Shown one piece after another: positions 36,672-44,256 of a stretch of DNA of 64,000 bases. The translations under genes were made by a program, and so were the position numbers. Below the pieces are notes generated by a model. That model did not search any database. It was not told the origin of the DNA and saw only the letters and a program-made list of their open reading frames with translations. The DNA is from an uncultured Collinsella sp. (lineage in GTDB: Bacteria > Actinomycetota > Coriobacteriia > Coriobacteriales > Coriobacteriaceae), in contig CAAEEX010000097.1 in assembly GCA_900755005.1 (NCBI GenBank), positions 1-64,000 on the forward strand, read 5' to 3'. Within the stretch, counting starts at the first letter, position 1, and the number at the start of each line of letters is the position of its first letter.

Positions 36672-38191
36672 TGGTCCCTCCTTCCCTGGTACATCGCTGC
36701 CTCGAGCACGTGGTCCTGCGTCACCTGCTCGCTCTCGGCGACGTCGGCGATTGTACGCGCGATACGCACCAGTCGCACGATGCCGCGACCCGTGAGATGT
36801 GTGCGCTTCGACAGGCCGAGCACACACTTCTCCGCCGCATCATCGAGCTCAAAGGTCGAAACGACGCCGTCAATGGACCGTGTCTCGTCATCCTCGGCCT
36901 CGGCATCCGCATCGTCCATACGGGATTCGCGCCAGGCGCGAAAAGCGCGACCGCGCACAACGTAGTCACGTAACTCGGCAGACGACATACCCTCCGCACC
37001 CTCGATAATCACTTGGGGGTCGGGACGGGTCACGTCGATCATCATGTCGATACGGTCGGCCAAAGGACCGCGCAGTTTAGACCGATAGCGCTCGACCATC
37101 GCCGCTGAGCAGCGACACGGTACCTCGCGATCGCCCAAAAAACCGCAGGGGCAGGGATTGCTCGCAGCCAGCAGCTGAAAGCGCGACGGGAAGGTAAAGG
37201 CCCCGTCGACGCGCACGATCCTCACATAGCCGCGCTCGATGGGCTGACGCAGCGTCTGCAGCACACCCGTGGGAAACTCGGCAAGCTCGTCCAAAAAGAG
37301 CACGCCGCCATGAGCAAGGCTGATCTCACCCGGATGCACCGGGCGTCCTCCGCCAATGAGGCCAGCCGTTGAAATGCTGTGATGGGGACTTCGAAACGGC
37401 CGATGACCCGCCAATAATCCATCGATGTTCTCACCCAAGACCGAATGGATGCACAGCGCCTCCTGCTGGTCCTCAACGGAAAGCTCGGGCAGGATGCCGG
37501 TCATACGACGGGCGAGCATCGTCTTGCCCGATCCCGGGGACCCGATCATAAGCAAACCGAGCTCACCCGCTGCCGCCAGCGCCATGCCGCGTTTGGCAAC
37601 CTCCTGCCCCAGCACGTCGGCATAGTCGAGTTCAGGCTCAAAAGTAGCCTCAACACCCTCGGAATCCAGATAGTGCCGAGCCGCCTCGCCCATGCCATGG
37701 GCAAGCTGAGACAAATGATCGATAAAGCCGCAATCCACGCCCGCGAGTGGCACATGCTGGTCGGACCTGCCGGCGATAAAAGACAGCCCCATGTCGCGAG
37801 CCAGCAGCTGAAACGCCACCTCGCCCTTGACGGGAAGCACCGTACCGTCCAAGCCGAGCTCGCCGGCGATAAGGCAGCGATCGAGGTTGTCACGGGGAAT
37901 CTGCCCATCGGCCGCCAACACCGCGATGGCGATGGGCAGATCAAAGCCGCTACCGGTCTTGCGAATATCGCCGGGCGCCAGATTGACCGTAATGCCCGAG
38001 CGCGGGATCTCGAACCCGGCGGAGCGCATCGCACAGCGAATACGACCGCGTGACTCCATCACCTCCATACTCGGAATGCCGAGCATCTGAATACCCGGAA
38101 CGCCGCCGGCAAGCGAGACCTCGACCGTGACGTGAATCGCCTCGACGCCGCGGATGCAGGCCGCGTGAACGGCAAACGTCTCGAACGCCAT
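36668..38191 (-). CDS. comM: ComM / YifB family AAA+ ATPase (Mg-chelatase-like)
   Basis: Hexameric branch-migration helicase that helps integrate transforming DNA. The 507-residue protein has an N-terminal Lon-S5-like domain (about 1-170), then the ATPase with Walker A IGSPGSGKTMLARR and Walker B VLFLDELAEF, a zinc-type NPCPCGFLGD insert and the C-terminal Mg-chelatase domain. ATG at 38191 overlaps the yraN TGA. Together with dprA it makes this a competence-related operon. Confidence 0.92.
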   Translation of the reverse strand: MAFETFAVHAACIRGVEAIHVTVEVSLAGGVPGIQMLGIPSMEVMESRGRIRCAMRSAGFEIPRSGITVNLAPGDIRKTGSGFDLPIAIAVLAADGQIPRDNLDRCLIAGELGLDGTVLPVKGEVAFQLLARDMGLSFIAGRSDQHVPLAGVDCGFIDHLSQLAHGMGEAARHYLDSEGVEATFEPELDYADVLGQEVAKRGMALAAAGELGLLMIGSPGSGKTMLARRMTGILPELSVEDQQEALCIHSVLGENIDGLLAGHRPFRSPHHSISTAGLIGGGRPVHPGEISLAHGGVLFLDELAEFPTGVLQTLRQPIERGYVRIVRVDGAFTFPSRFQLLAASNPCPCGFLGDREVPCRCSAAMVERYRSKLRGPLADRIDMMIDVTRPDPQVIIEGAEGMSSAELRDYVVRGRAFRAWRESRMDDADAEAEDDETRSIDGVVSTFELDDAAEKCVLGLSKRTHLTGRGIVRLVRIARTIADVAESEQVTQDHVLEAAMYQGRRDQ

Positions 38192-38676
38192 CACGACACC
38201 TGCCAATCGAACGCGTTGTACTGATGCTCGATCTCGGCGATATGCCCGCCGCGAATGGTGACACCCACGGCATCGAAGCGAATCGCCTTGAGTGGATAAT
38301 GCTCCATGAGATAGCAGCTCGCGATACGGCGGTAGCGGCGTTGCTTTTGGGCGTCCACGGCCTCCTCGGGAAAGACCCGCGTGTTGCAGTCCAGTGCAAC
38401 GCGTCTGGTCTTGACCTCGGCCATCACCACGACATCGTCGAGCTCATCGAGCAGCACCAGATCGGCCTCGCCCTCGGTGCAACGATAGCCCTGCTCCAGC
38501 AAGGTGTAGCCGCGCTCGCTAAAGTAGTCGATGGTGATCAGCTCGCCCATCATGCCCAGCTCGCGGGGGCTGAGTCCCTTGATAAACTCGGGCGTCATCG
38601 CCCCGCAGTCGAGCTCGCCGTTTTCCCAGCGCTCCTTGAGCTGCTGCGTCTTGCTCTTTTTGCTTGCGGCACTCAT
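38191..38676 (-). CDS. yraN: YraN family endonuclease-fold protein (UPF0102)
   Basis: Predicted Holliday-junction-type nuclease fold, function unsettled. The 161-residue protein has the family core GELITIDYFSERGYTLLEQG, GEADLVLLDE and AEVKTRR, giving the E-D-ExK pattern of PD-(D/E)xK nucleases. ATG at 38676 follows AAAGGAG. It is the first gene of yraN-comM-dprA-trmFO-xerC, so the competence-type 20-mer 72 bp upstream controls all five if it is the operator. Confidence 0.9.
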   Translation of the reverse strand: MSAASKKSKTQQLKERWENGELDCGAMTPEFIKGLSPRELGMMGELITIDYFSERGYTLLEQGYRCTEGEADLVLLDELDDVVVMAEVKTRRVALDCNTRVFPEEAVDAQKQRRYRRIASCYLMEHYPLKAIRFDAVGVTIRGGHIAEIEHQYNAFDWQVS

Positions 38677-38747
38677 GGGGTCTCCTTTCCCGCACACTGC
38701 ATTGCCCCGATGATGAGGGCACCTTTCATGCGGGTAAGTACCGGAAG

Positions 38748-38767
38748 CAAACCAAAAGCTGACCAAA
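38748..38767 (-). promoter_or_regulatory. Candidate competence operator or promoter upstream of yraN
   Basis: Identical over 20 bases to 9399-9418 upstream of comEA, same orientation relative to the gene. No convincing housekeeping -35/-10 pair is seen between it and yraN. Confidence 0.65.
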
Positions 38768-38774
38768 TGCCGTC

Positions 38775-38816
38775 AAAAAACGGGCTGTACGCAGCAATGG
38801 TGTTGCATACGGCCCG
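38775..38816 (-). terminator. Intrinsic terminator after rnhB
   Basis: CGGGC...GCCCG with extended GTA/TAC and GCA/TGC pairs (38781-38796 with 38801-38816) followed on the minus strand by six Ts (38775-38780). It separates rnhB from the yraN control region. Confidence 0.85.
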
Positions 38817-38865
38817 CTACCAGCAGGTTTATAAAACCCCAGAGGTCCCTGTCTCCACAATTGAC

Positions 38866-39654
38866 CTAGAAAAGGCGCTCAGTCTGCAGAAAGTTTCCGC
38901 AAAAGCTCACGCGGTGCAGCGGACAAAGTCCATGTTTGCGAATGGCCTCGATATGCTCGGGGCTCGCATAGCCCTTCGACTCGGCCAGATGGTACTCGGG
39001 ATACTCGGCGTCGTACTCGACCATCATCTCGTCACGCGTGACCTTGGCCATGATGGACGCCGCGGCGATGCAGGCAATTTTGGCATCGCCTTTCACCACG
39101 TCGCGCTCGTTGGGAACGGCGCCCAGGGGGTTGCCATCCATGAGGACGCAGTCGGGCTCAAGTCCCGTATCGGCCACGGCGCCCGCAACGGCGGTACGAA
39201 TGGCACGCGCCATGCCCATCTCATCGATATCCTTCGGCGCGATATGGCAAAAACCGATCGCCGTCGCCACCTCGGCAATCTTCACAGAGAGCAACTCGCG
39301 GCGCGCGGGCGTGAGCTTTTTGGAATCGTTGATACCCCAGACGCGCGGCTCCATAGGAAGACAGACGGCGCACACCGTCAAAGGACCGGCCACCGATCCG
39401 CGACCCACCTCGTCGACACCAACGACCACCCCATCGCCGCCAAGCTCATGCATAAGCTCGTACATGTCATTGACGCGCTCGCGCTCGGCAAGCTCTTTGG
39501 CATGGCGTTTGAGGGCGCGTTCACAAGCCTTGATCACCTGCTGGCGCGGGTCCTCGCGATAATGCTCCACGAGGGCGGGAATCTCCTCAAACGTAGCGCT
39601 CGCCAACTCGCCGGCAACCTGCGATGCCGAAACCGAGCTCGTCATATTGGCCAT
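38866..39654 (-). CDS. rnhB: Ribonuclease HII
   Basis: Cuts RNA in RNA-DNA hybrids and single ribonucleotides in DNA. The 262-residue protein has VGVDEVGRGSVAGPL with the first acidic pair, further Asp residues in LMDGNP, and a GYASPEHIEAIRKHG C-terminal signature. About 80 residues precede the core, forming a helical N-terminal domain like that of Gram-positive RnhB. ATG at 39654 follows AGGAGG. Its own terminator lies behind. Confidence 0.94.
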   Translation of the reverse strand: MANMTSSVSASQVAGELASATFEEIPALVEHYREDPRQQVIKACERALKRHAKELAERERVNDMYELMHELGGDGVVVGVDEVGRGSVAGPLTVCAVCLPMEPRVWGINDSKKLTPARRELLSVKIAEVATAIGFCHIAPKDIDEMGMARAIRTAVAGAVADTGLEPDCVLMDGNPLGAVPNERDVVKGDAKIACIAAASIMAKVTRDEMMVEYDAEYPEYHLAESKGYASPEHIEAIRKHGLCPLHRVSFCGNFLQTERLF

Positions 39655-39681
39655 ACCAGGCCCTCCTTGCATGCAAATCAG

Positions 39682-39713
39682 ATAAAAAGAAGGGCCACCC
39701 GAAGGTGACCCTT
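39682..39713 (-). terminator. Intrinsic terminator of rplS
   Basis: AAGGGCCACC (39690-39699) pairs with GGTGACCCTT (39704-39713), loop CGAA, then TCTTTTTATC on the minus strand. It lies in the 34 bp after the rplS stop. Confidence 0.88.
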
Positions 39714-39747
39714 GTGTCCAAACGAGTGGACAGACGCTGCGATCTTC

Positions 39748-40089
39748 TTAGCGCTTCTCGGGGATGCGAGCAGCCTTGCCCACCTTGTCGCGGAGGTAGT
39801 ACAGCTTGGCGCGACGGACGCGACCATGACGAACGACCTCGAGCTTGGCGATCTTGGGGCTGTGAAGCGGGAAGGTACGCTCAACACCGACACCGAAGGA
39901 CATCTTGCGGACGGTGAAGGTCTCGCGGGCACCGGCGCCGGCCATGCGGATGACGTCGCCCTGGAAGACCTGGATGCGCTCGCGGTCGCCTTCCTTAATG
40001 CGGTAGTGAACCTTGACGTTGTCGGCGACGCGAACCTGAGGAATGTCCTCGCGGATCTGCTGACGCTCGATTGCGCGGATGTAATCCAT
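39748..40089 (-). CDS. rplS: 50S ribosomal protein L19
   Basis: Large-subunit protein at the 30S-50S interface. The 113-residue protein has the [19 protein letters not shown] core and the typical C-terminus [21 protein letters not shown] at 40089 is preceded by AAGGA. In many bacteria it follows trmD; here it is on its own, 8 kb from rpsP-rimM-trmD, with a separate promoter and terminator. Confidence 0.96.
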   Translation of the reverse strand: MDYIRAIERQQIREDIPQVRVADNVKVHYRIKEGDRERIQVFQGDVIRMAGAGARETFTVRKMSFGVGVERTFPLHSPKIAKLEVVRHGRVRRAKLYYLRDKVGKAARIPEKR

Positions 40090-40158
40090 GTGCAATTCCT
40101 TACTCTTCTAGAGGTGCCGTACCACCTTGGCCGGCACGTAGTTGAACAAACGTATTCG

Positions 40159-40186
40159 AGTATACACGCGCGGGTTTCTGCTGCAA
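40159..40186 (-). promoter_or_regulatory. Promoter of rplS
   Basis: Minus-strand TTGCAG (40181-40186), 16-bp spacer, TATACT (40159-40164), about 70 bp upstream of the rplS start. Confidence 0.7.
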
Positions 40187-40224
40187 GAACAATTTTTTAC
40201 GCAGACAAAAAGACAAAACCCGCA

Positions 40225-40260
40225 CATGATAACCGCCCGCCTCACGAATGAGACGGGCGG
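40225..40260 (-). terminator. Hairpin after ppdK, probable terminator
   Basis: CCGCCCG (40233-40239) and CGGGCGG (40254-40260) with inner CTCA/TGAG, loop CGAA. On the minus strand TTATCATG follows, a weak T tract. It is 39 bp past the ppdK stop. Confidence 0.6.
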
Positions 40261-40298
40261 CATGAAGGGGGCTACGTTAGGCGCCTAAGTCCAAAACG

Positions 40299-43049
40299 TT
40301 AAGAGGAACGCTTGGCCTCGAGCTTGGCCTGAGCGGCGGCCAGGCGCGCGAGGGGCACGCGATAGGGCGAGCAGGACACGTAGTCCACGTCGGCCACGTT
40401 AAACAGGCCCTTGATGGACTTGGGGTCGCCGCCGTGCTCGCCGCACACGCCAAAGTGCATGTCGGGGTTGGTGGCGCGACCCTTCTCGACAGCCATGCGC
40501 ACCAGCTCGAGTACTGCCGTGTCGATGGTCTCGAAGGGGTTGTCCTTCAAGATCTTCTTGTGCATGTACAGCGGGATGAACTTGGCCTCGGCATCATCGC
40601 GGGAGAAGCCGAAGGTCGTCTGGGTAAGGTCGTTGGTGCCAAAGCAGAAGAAGTCGGCATGGTGGGCGATCTCGTCAGCGACCATGCAGGCGCGCGGCAG
40701 CTCGAGCATCGTACCCACGGGAATATTGAGCTCGACGCCTTCTTCGGCGGAAACCTCGGCGATCACGCGCTCGATAACCTCGCGGGTCTGGACATGCTCG
40801 GCCGTGATGGAAACGAGCGGAACCATGATCTCGGGGCGCGGATCGACGCCCTCCTGGATAAGGCGGGCAGCAGCCGTGGCGACGGCGCGAACCTGCATGA
40901 GCGGCAGATCGCTAAAGACGACGGACAGACGTACGCCGCGTAGGCCGAGCATCGGGTTAGACTCGACCATGCCATCGATACGACGCAGGCGGGCGCGCAG
41001 AGTGGCAAGCTCTTCCTCGCTGGCGCCAGCGGCTTCCTTCTTGGTGATGGCGACCTCGAGCTCGCGAGGATTATCCAGGAACTCATGAAGCGGCGGATCG
41101 AGCAGGCGGACAACCACATCACGACCGGACATGGTCTTGAACATCGCCAGGAAGTCCTCGGTCTGGACCTTGAGCAGGTCGGCCAGGGCCTGCTGCTTCA
41201 CGGCCTCATCGTCAGACAGGATAAAGCTCTGGATGATGTTCTTACGGTCACCCAGGAACATGTGCTCGGTGCGGCATAGGCCGATGGCCTCGGCACCAAA
41301 CTCGAGTGCGAGCTCGGCATCCTCGGGGTTGTCGGCGTTGACGCGCACGTGGTTGGCGTGACCGTCGGTCTCGTCCAGACGGATTTCGTCGGCCCAGGAC
41401 AGGATGGTGTCCAGGTCGCCGGTAAGCTCGGCGGAGACCAGGTCGACGGGACCGTCGACGACGATGCCCTGGGTGCCGTCGATGGAGATGACATCGCCCT
41501 CGTGCAGCACGCGGTCACTGCCCTCGATACGCACGACCTTCTCAGCAGCGTCGATATGGAAGCGCTCAACGCCGCAGACGCAGGGCGTACCCATGCCGCG
41601 GGCGATAACGGCGGCATGGCTCGTCTTGCCACCGTGGCTGGTCAGGATGCCCTCGGCGGCAACCATACCCTTCAGGTCGTCGGGGTTGGTCTCCCAGCGA
41701 ACCAGAATGACCTTGCGGCCCTCGTTGGCGCGCGCGACGGCATCGTCGCTCGAGAACACGACCTCGCCCACAGCGGCGCCGGGGCTGGCGTTAAGACCGC
41801 TGGCCAGCGCCTCGTACTTCTTGGAGGCATCGAACTGCGGGTGCAGGAGCTGGTCGAGCTGCGCGGGATCGATGCGGCTCACAGCTTCCTCGCGGGTGAT
41901 CAGGCCCTCCTCGACCATCTCGATGGCGATACGCAGGGCGGCAGTGGCGGTGCGCTTTCCCACGCGAGTCTGGAGCATCCAGAGCTTACCTTGCTCGATG
42001 GTGAACTCGATGTCGCACATATCGCGATAGTGATCCTCGAGCGTCAGGAAGACGCGCTCAAGCTCCTCTCCCGCGGACTCGAGGCCTGGGGTAGCCTTGA
42101 GGTCGGCGATGGGCTCGGTGTTGCGGATGCCGGCGACAACGTCCTCGCCCTGGGCGTTGACCAGAAAGTCGCCGTAGAACTCCTTGGTGCCGTCGGCCGG
42201 GTTACGCGTAAAGGCAACACCCGTCGCAGAGGTCTCACCCTTGTTGCCAAAGGCCATGGCCTGGACGTTGACGGCGGTGCCGAGCTCGTCGGAAATGCCG
42301 TGCTGTTTGCGGTAGATGCAGGCGCGCTCGTTCATCCAGCTGCCAAAGACGGCCTGGATGGCAAGGCGCAGCTGAAGCTCAGGATCGTGCGGGAAGACGG
42401 GCTTGCCGTCGGCGACCTCGAGCTCGGGGTACAGGGCGGCCTCGACGTTCTCGGAAAAGATGCCCTTGAAGGTCTCGACGAGCTCCTGCAGGTCCTCGGC
42501 CGAGAGCTCGGAGTCAACGCGGACACCAGCGACCAGTCGTGCCTGGGTTAGCGCGTTCTCGAACAGGTCGGCGTCGACGCCCATGACGACGTTGGAGAAC
42601 ATCTGGATAAAGCGACGGTAGCTATCCCAGGCAAAGCGCGGATTCTGCGTCTGCGCGATGAGACCCTGAACGGAGTCGTCGTTGAGGCCCAGGTTGAGGA
42701 CCGTGTCCATCATGCCGGGCATGGAGAACGGAGCGCCCGAGCGAACCGACACGAGCAGCGGATCGGAGGCGTCGCCGAGCTTCTTGCCGCAGCGGGCCTC
42801 GAGGTCGGCCTCGGCGGCAACGATCTCGTCGAGTGCGCCCACGGGCCAAACATTGCCGGCATCGGAGTACTCAACGCAGGTCTGGCAGGTAATGGTAAAG
42901 CCACCGGGGACCGGCAGGCCGATACGGCTCATCTCGGCAAGGTTAGCGCCCTTGCCACCAAGCACAAAGTTCATGGACTTGTCGCCCTCAGTGACACAGG
43001 TGCCCTGGGCGTCGGTTCCAAAACGGTAAACCCTCTTGCAATCGCTCAC
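40299..43049 (-). CDS. ppdK: Pyruvate, phosphate dikinase
   Basis: Interconverts pyruvate, ATP and Pi with PEP, AMP and PPi; in anaerobes often runs in the glycolytic direction to gain ATP from PPi. The 916-residue protein has the ATP-grasp nucleotide domain (VLGGKGANLAEM at 29-40), the swivelling His domain with GGKTSHAAVIARGMG (phospho-His at 478; Thr476 is the expected regulatory site) and the C-terminal PEP barrel with CGEHGGDP. GTG start with GGGGAAG. The regulator gene ppsR lies upstream. Phased GGTAAA repeats lie 120-160 bp upstream of the start. Confidence 0.96.
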   Translation of the reverse strand: MSDCKRVYRFGTDAQGTCVTEGDKSMNFVLGGKGANLAEMSRIGLPVPGGFTITCQTCVEYSDAGNVWPVGALDEIVAAEADLEARCGKKLGDASDPLLVSVRSGAPFSMPGMMDTVLNLGLNDDSVQGLIAQTQNPRFAWDSYRRFIQMFSNVVMGVDADLFENALTQARLVAGVRVDSELSAEDLQELVETFKGIFSENVEAALYPELEVADGKPVFPHDPELQLRLAIQAVFGSWMNERACIYRKQHGISDELGTAVNVQAMAFGNKGETSATGVAFTRNPADGTKEFYGDFLVNAQGEDVVAGIRNTEPIADLKATPGLESAGEELERVFLTLEDHYRDMCDIEFTIEQGKLWMLQTRVGKRTATAALRIAIEMVEEGLITREEAVSRIDPAQLDQLLHPQFDASKKYEALASGLNASPGAAVGEVVFSSDDAVARANEGRKVILVRWETNPDDLKGMVAAEGILTSHGGKTSHAAVIARGMGTPCVCGVERFHIDAAEKVVRIEGSDRVLHEGDVISIDGTQGIVVDGPVDLVSAELTGDLDTILSWADEIRLDETDGHANHVRVNADNPEDAELALEFGAEAIGLCRTEHMFLGDRKNIIQSFILSDDEAVKQQALADLLKVQTEDFLAMFKTMSGRDVVVRLLDPPLHEFLDNPRELEVAITKKEAAGASEEELATLRARLRRIDGMVESNPMLGLRGVRLSVVFSDLPLMQVRAVATAAARLIQEGVDPRPEIMVPLVSITAEHVQTREVIERVIAEVSAEEGVELNIPVGTMLELPRACMVADEIAHHADFFCFGTNDLTQTTFGFSRDDAEAKFIPLYMHKKILKDNPFETIDTAVLELVRMAVEKGRATNPDMHFGVCGEHGGDPKSIKGLFNVADVDYVSCSPYRVPLARLAAAQAKLEAKRSS

Positions 43050-43171
43050 GATACTTCCCCTTCCATGCGCTTACGCGCATGACCGTGTTGACGAATCGAC
43101 CCGCCGAATGCGGGCCGTGAGGGAACTATACGGCGGGCATTGAGCGTGCTTGCGTAGAGGGCGCGGGGTTT

Positions 43172-43249
43172 GGTAAACGTGGTAAATATGGCGGTAAACG
43201 GTAGGTAAAGTTGGTTACCTTATGAAGGTACCAATGCAAGATGCTTGCA
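43172..43249 (-). promoter_or_regulatory. ppdK upstream repeats and palindromes
   Basis: Plus-strand GGTAAA occurs at 43172, 43181, 43193 and 43204, roughly one helical turn apart. The word CGGTAAACGGTA (43192-43203) is shared with the adhE promoter. Next come ACCTT-ATG-AAGGT (43217-43229) and TGCAAG-ATG-CTTGCA (43235-43249), both palindromic. A TATAGT box (43125-43130, minus) may be the -10. The remainder of the 297-bp gap holds no gene. Confidence 0.5.
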
Positions 43250-43346
43250 GGTCAAATGCTAGTTTATTGCTAAATCGCTTTACCAATATCGTGCATTATT
43301 TTTAGGTAGTCTTTTAGAGACGGGCATTTTTAGCTACCCCAATAAG

Positions 43347-44222
43347 CTAGCTTTGCTGGGCTCGGCGGGCGGCGCGGCGGGCACGGGCATCTTGGATTTC
43401 CTCCAAGTGGCTAATGATCTCGGCAGCGCTTTCCTCGATGGCCTTGCCATCGGTACGCACCACAAAGCAGCCTAGGCGCTTCATGAGGGCACGGGCTTCC
43501 TCAAGCTCGCTGCGCACACTCTCGGGCTCGGCATAGGAGCCGGCAACGGCACGGGCGTAGTCATCGCCCAAGCGGCTATCGCGAATTTCGGAAATCACAT
43601 CGACGGTCGAGATCAGACCAAACAACCGCATCGGGTCAACCTCGTAAATCGACTTCGGCGGCTCCATGCCATGCGCCAGTGGGACATTGGCGACCTTGTA
43701 GCCCTGATAGGCTAAATACATCGACAGCGGCGTCTTGGATGTACGCGACACACCCAGCAGCACGATATCGGCACCCGACAGATCGTCGCAACCGCGCCCG
43801 TCATCGTGCTCAACGAAATACTCCATGGCCTCGATACGATGGAAATAGCGGTCATCGGTCTTGTGAATCACGCCCGCAACGCACTTGGGCGGCACACCGA
43901 TGAGCGACGACAGCACGGCAAGCGTCGGGCCGATCAGGTCGACCGAACGGATATGCAGCATACCCAGGTAATCGAGCACGCGGGCGCGAAGCGCCGGATC
44001 GACAATGGTATGGAACACGGCGACATCGCGATGGTCGGCATCGACGCGCGGCCCCACAAATGACTTGACCTGCTCCACGGAGGTCACCTTGGGCAGGCGC
44101 AAAACGCGAAAAGCCCCTTCATCAAATTGCCCGGACGCCGCAAGCACCACCTCACAAGCGGTATCGCCGAGCGAGTCGGAGATAACGATAACGGTGGGAC
44201 GAGCGGTGACCGGGCAATCCAT
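43347..44222 (-). CDS. ppsR: PPDK regulatory protein (bifunctional kinase/phosphorylase)
   Basis: DUF299 protein that inactivates PPDK by ADP-dependent phosphorylation of the Thr near the catalytic His, and reactivates it with Pi. The 291-residue protein has the P-loop GVSRTSKTPLS (157-167) and the N-terminal VISDSLGDTACEV. Co-occurrence with ppdK next door supports the PDRP role over the PEP synthetase regulator role. The gene starts 34 bp after glyS. Confidence 0.93.
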   Translation of the reverse strand: MDCPVTARPTVIVISDSLGDTACEVVLAASGQFDEGAFRVLRLPKVTSVEQVKSFVGPRVDADHRDVAVFHTIVDPALRARVLDYLGMLHIRSVDLIGPTLAVLSSLIGVPPKCVAGVIHKTDDRYFHRIEAMEYFVEHDDGRGCDDLSGADIVLLGVSRTSKTPLSMYLAYQGYKVANVPLAHGMEPPKSIYEVDPMRLFGLISTVDVISEIRDSRLGDDYARAVAGSYAEPESVRSELEEARALMKRLGCFVVRTDGKAIEESAAEIISHLEEIQDARARRAARRAQQS

Positions 44223-44256
44223 GCGGGGCTCCTTTTGCGCCTATGCACAGGCTGGC

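Noticed and set aside
41349..42551. A 400-codon frame antisense to ppdK
   Set aside because: Shadow frame with biased composition, no ribosome site.
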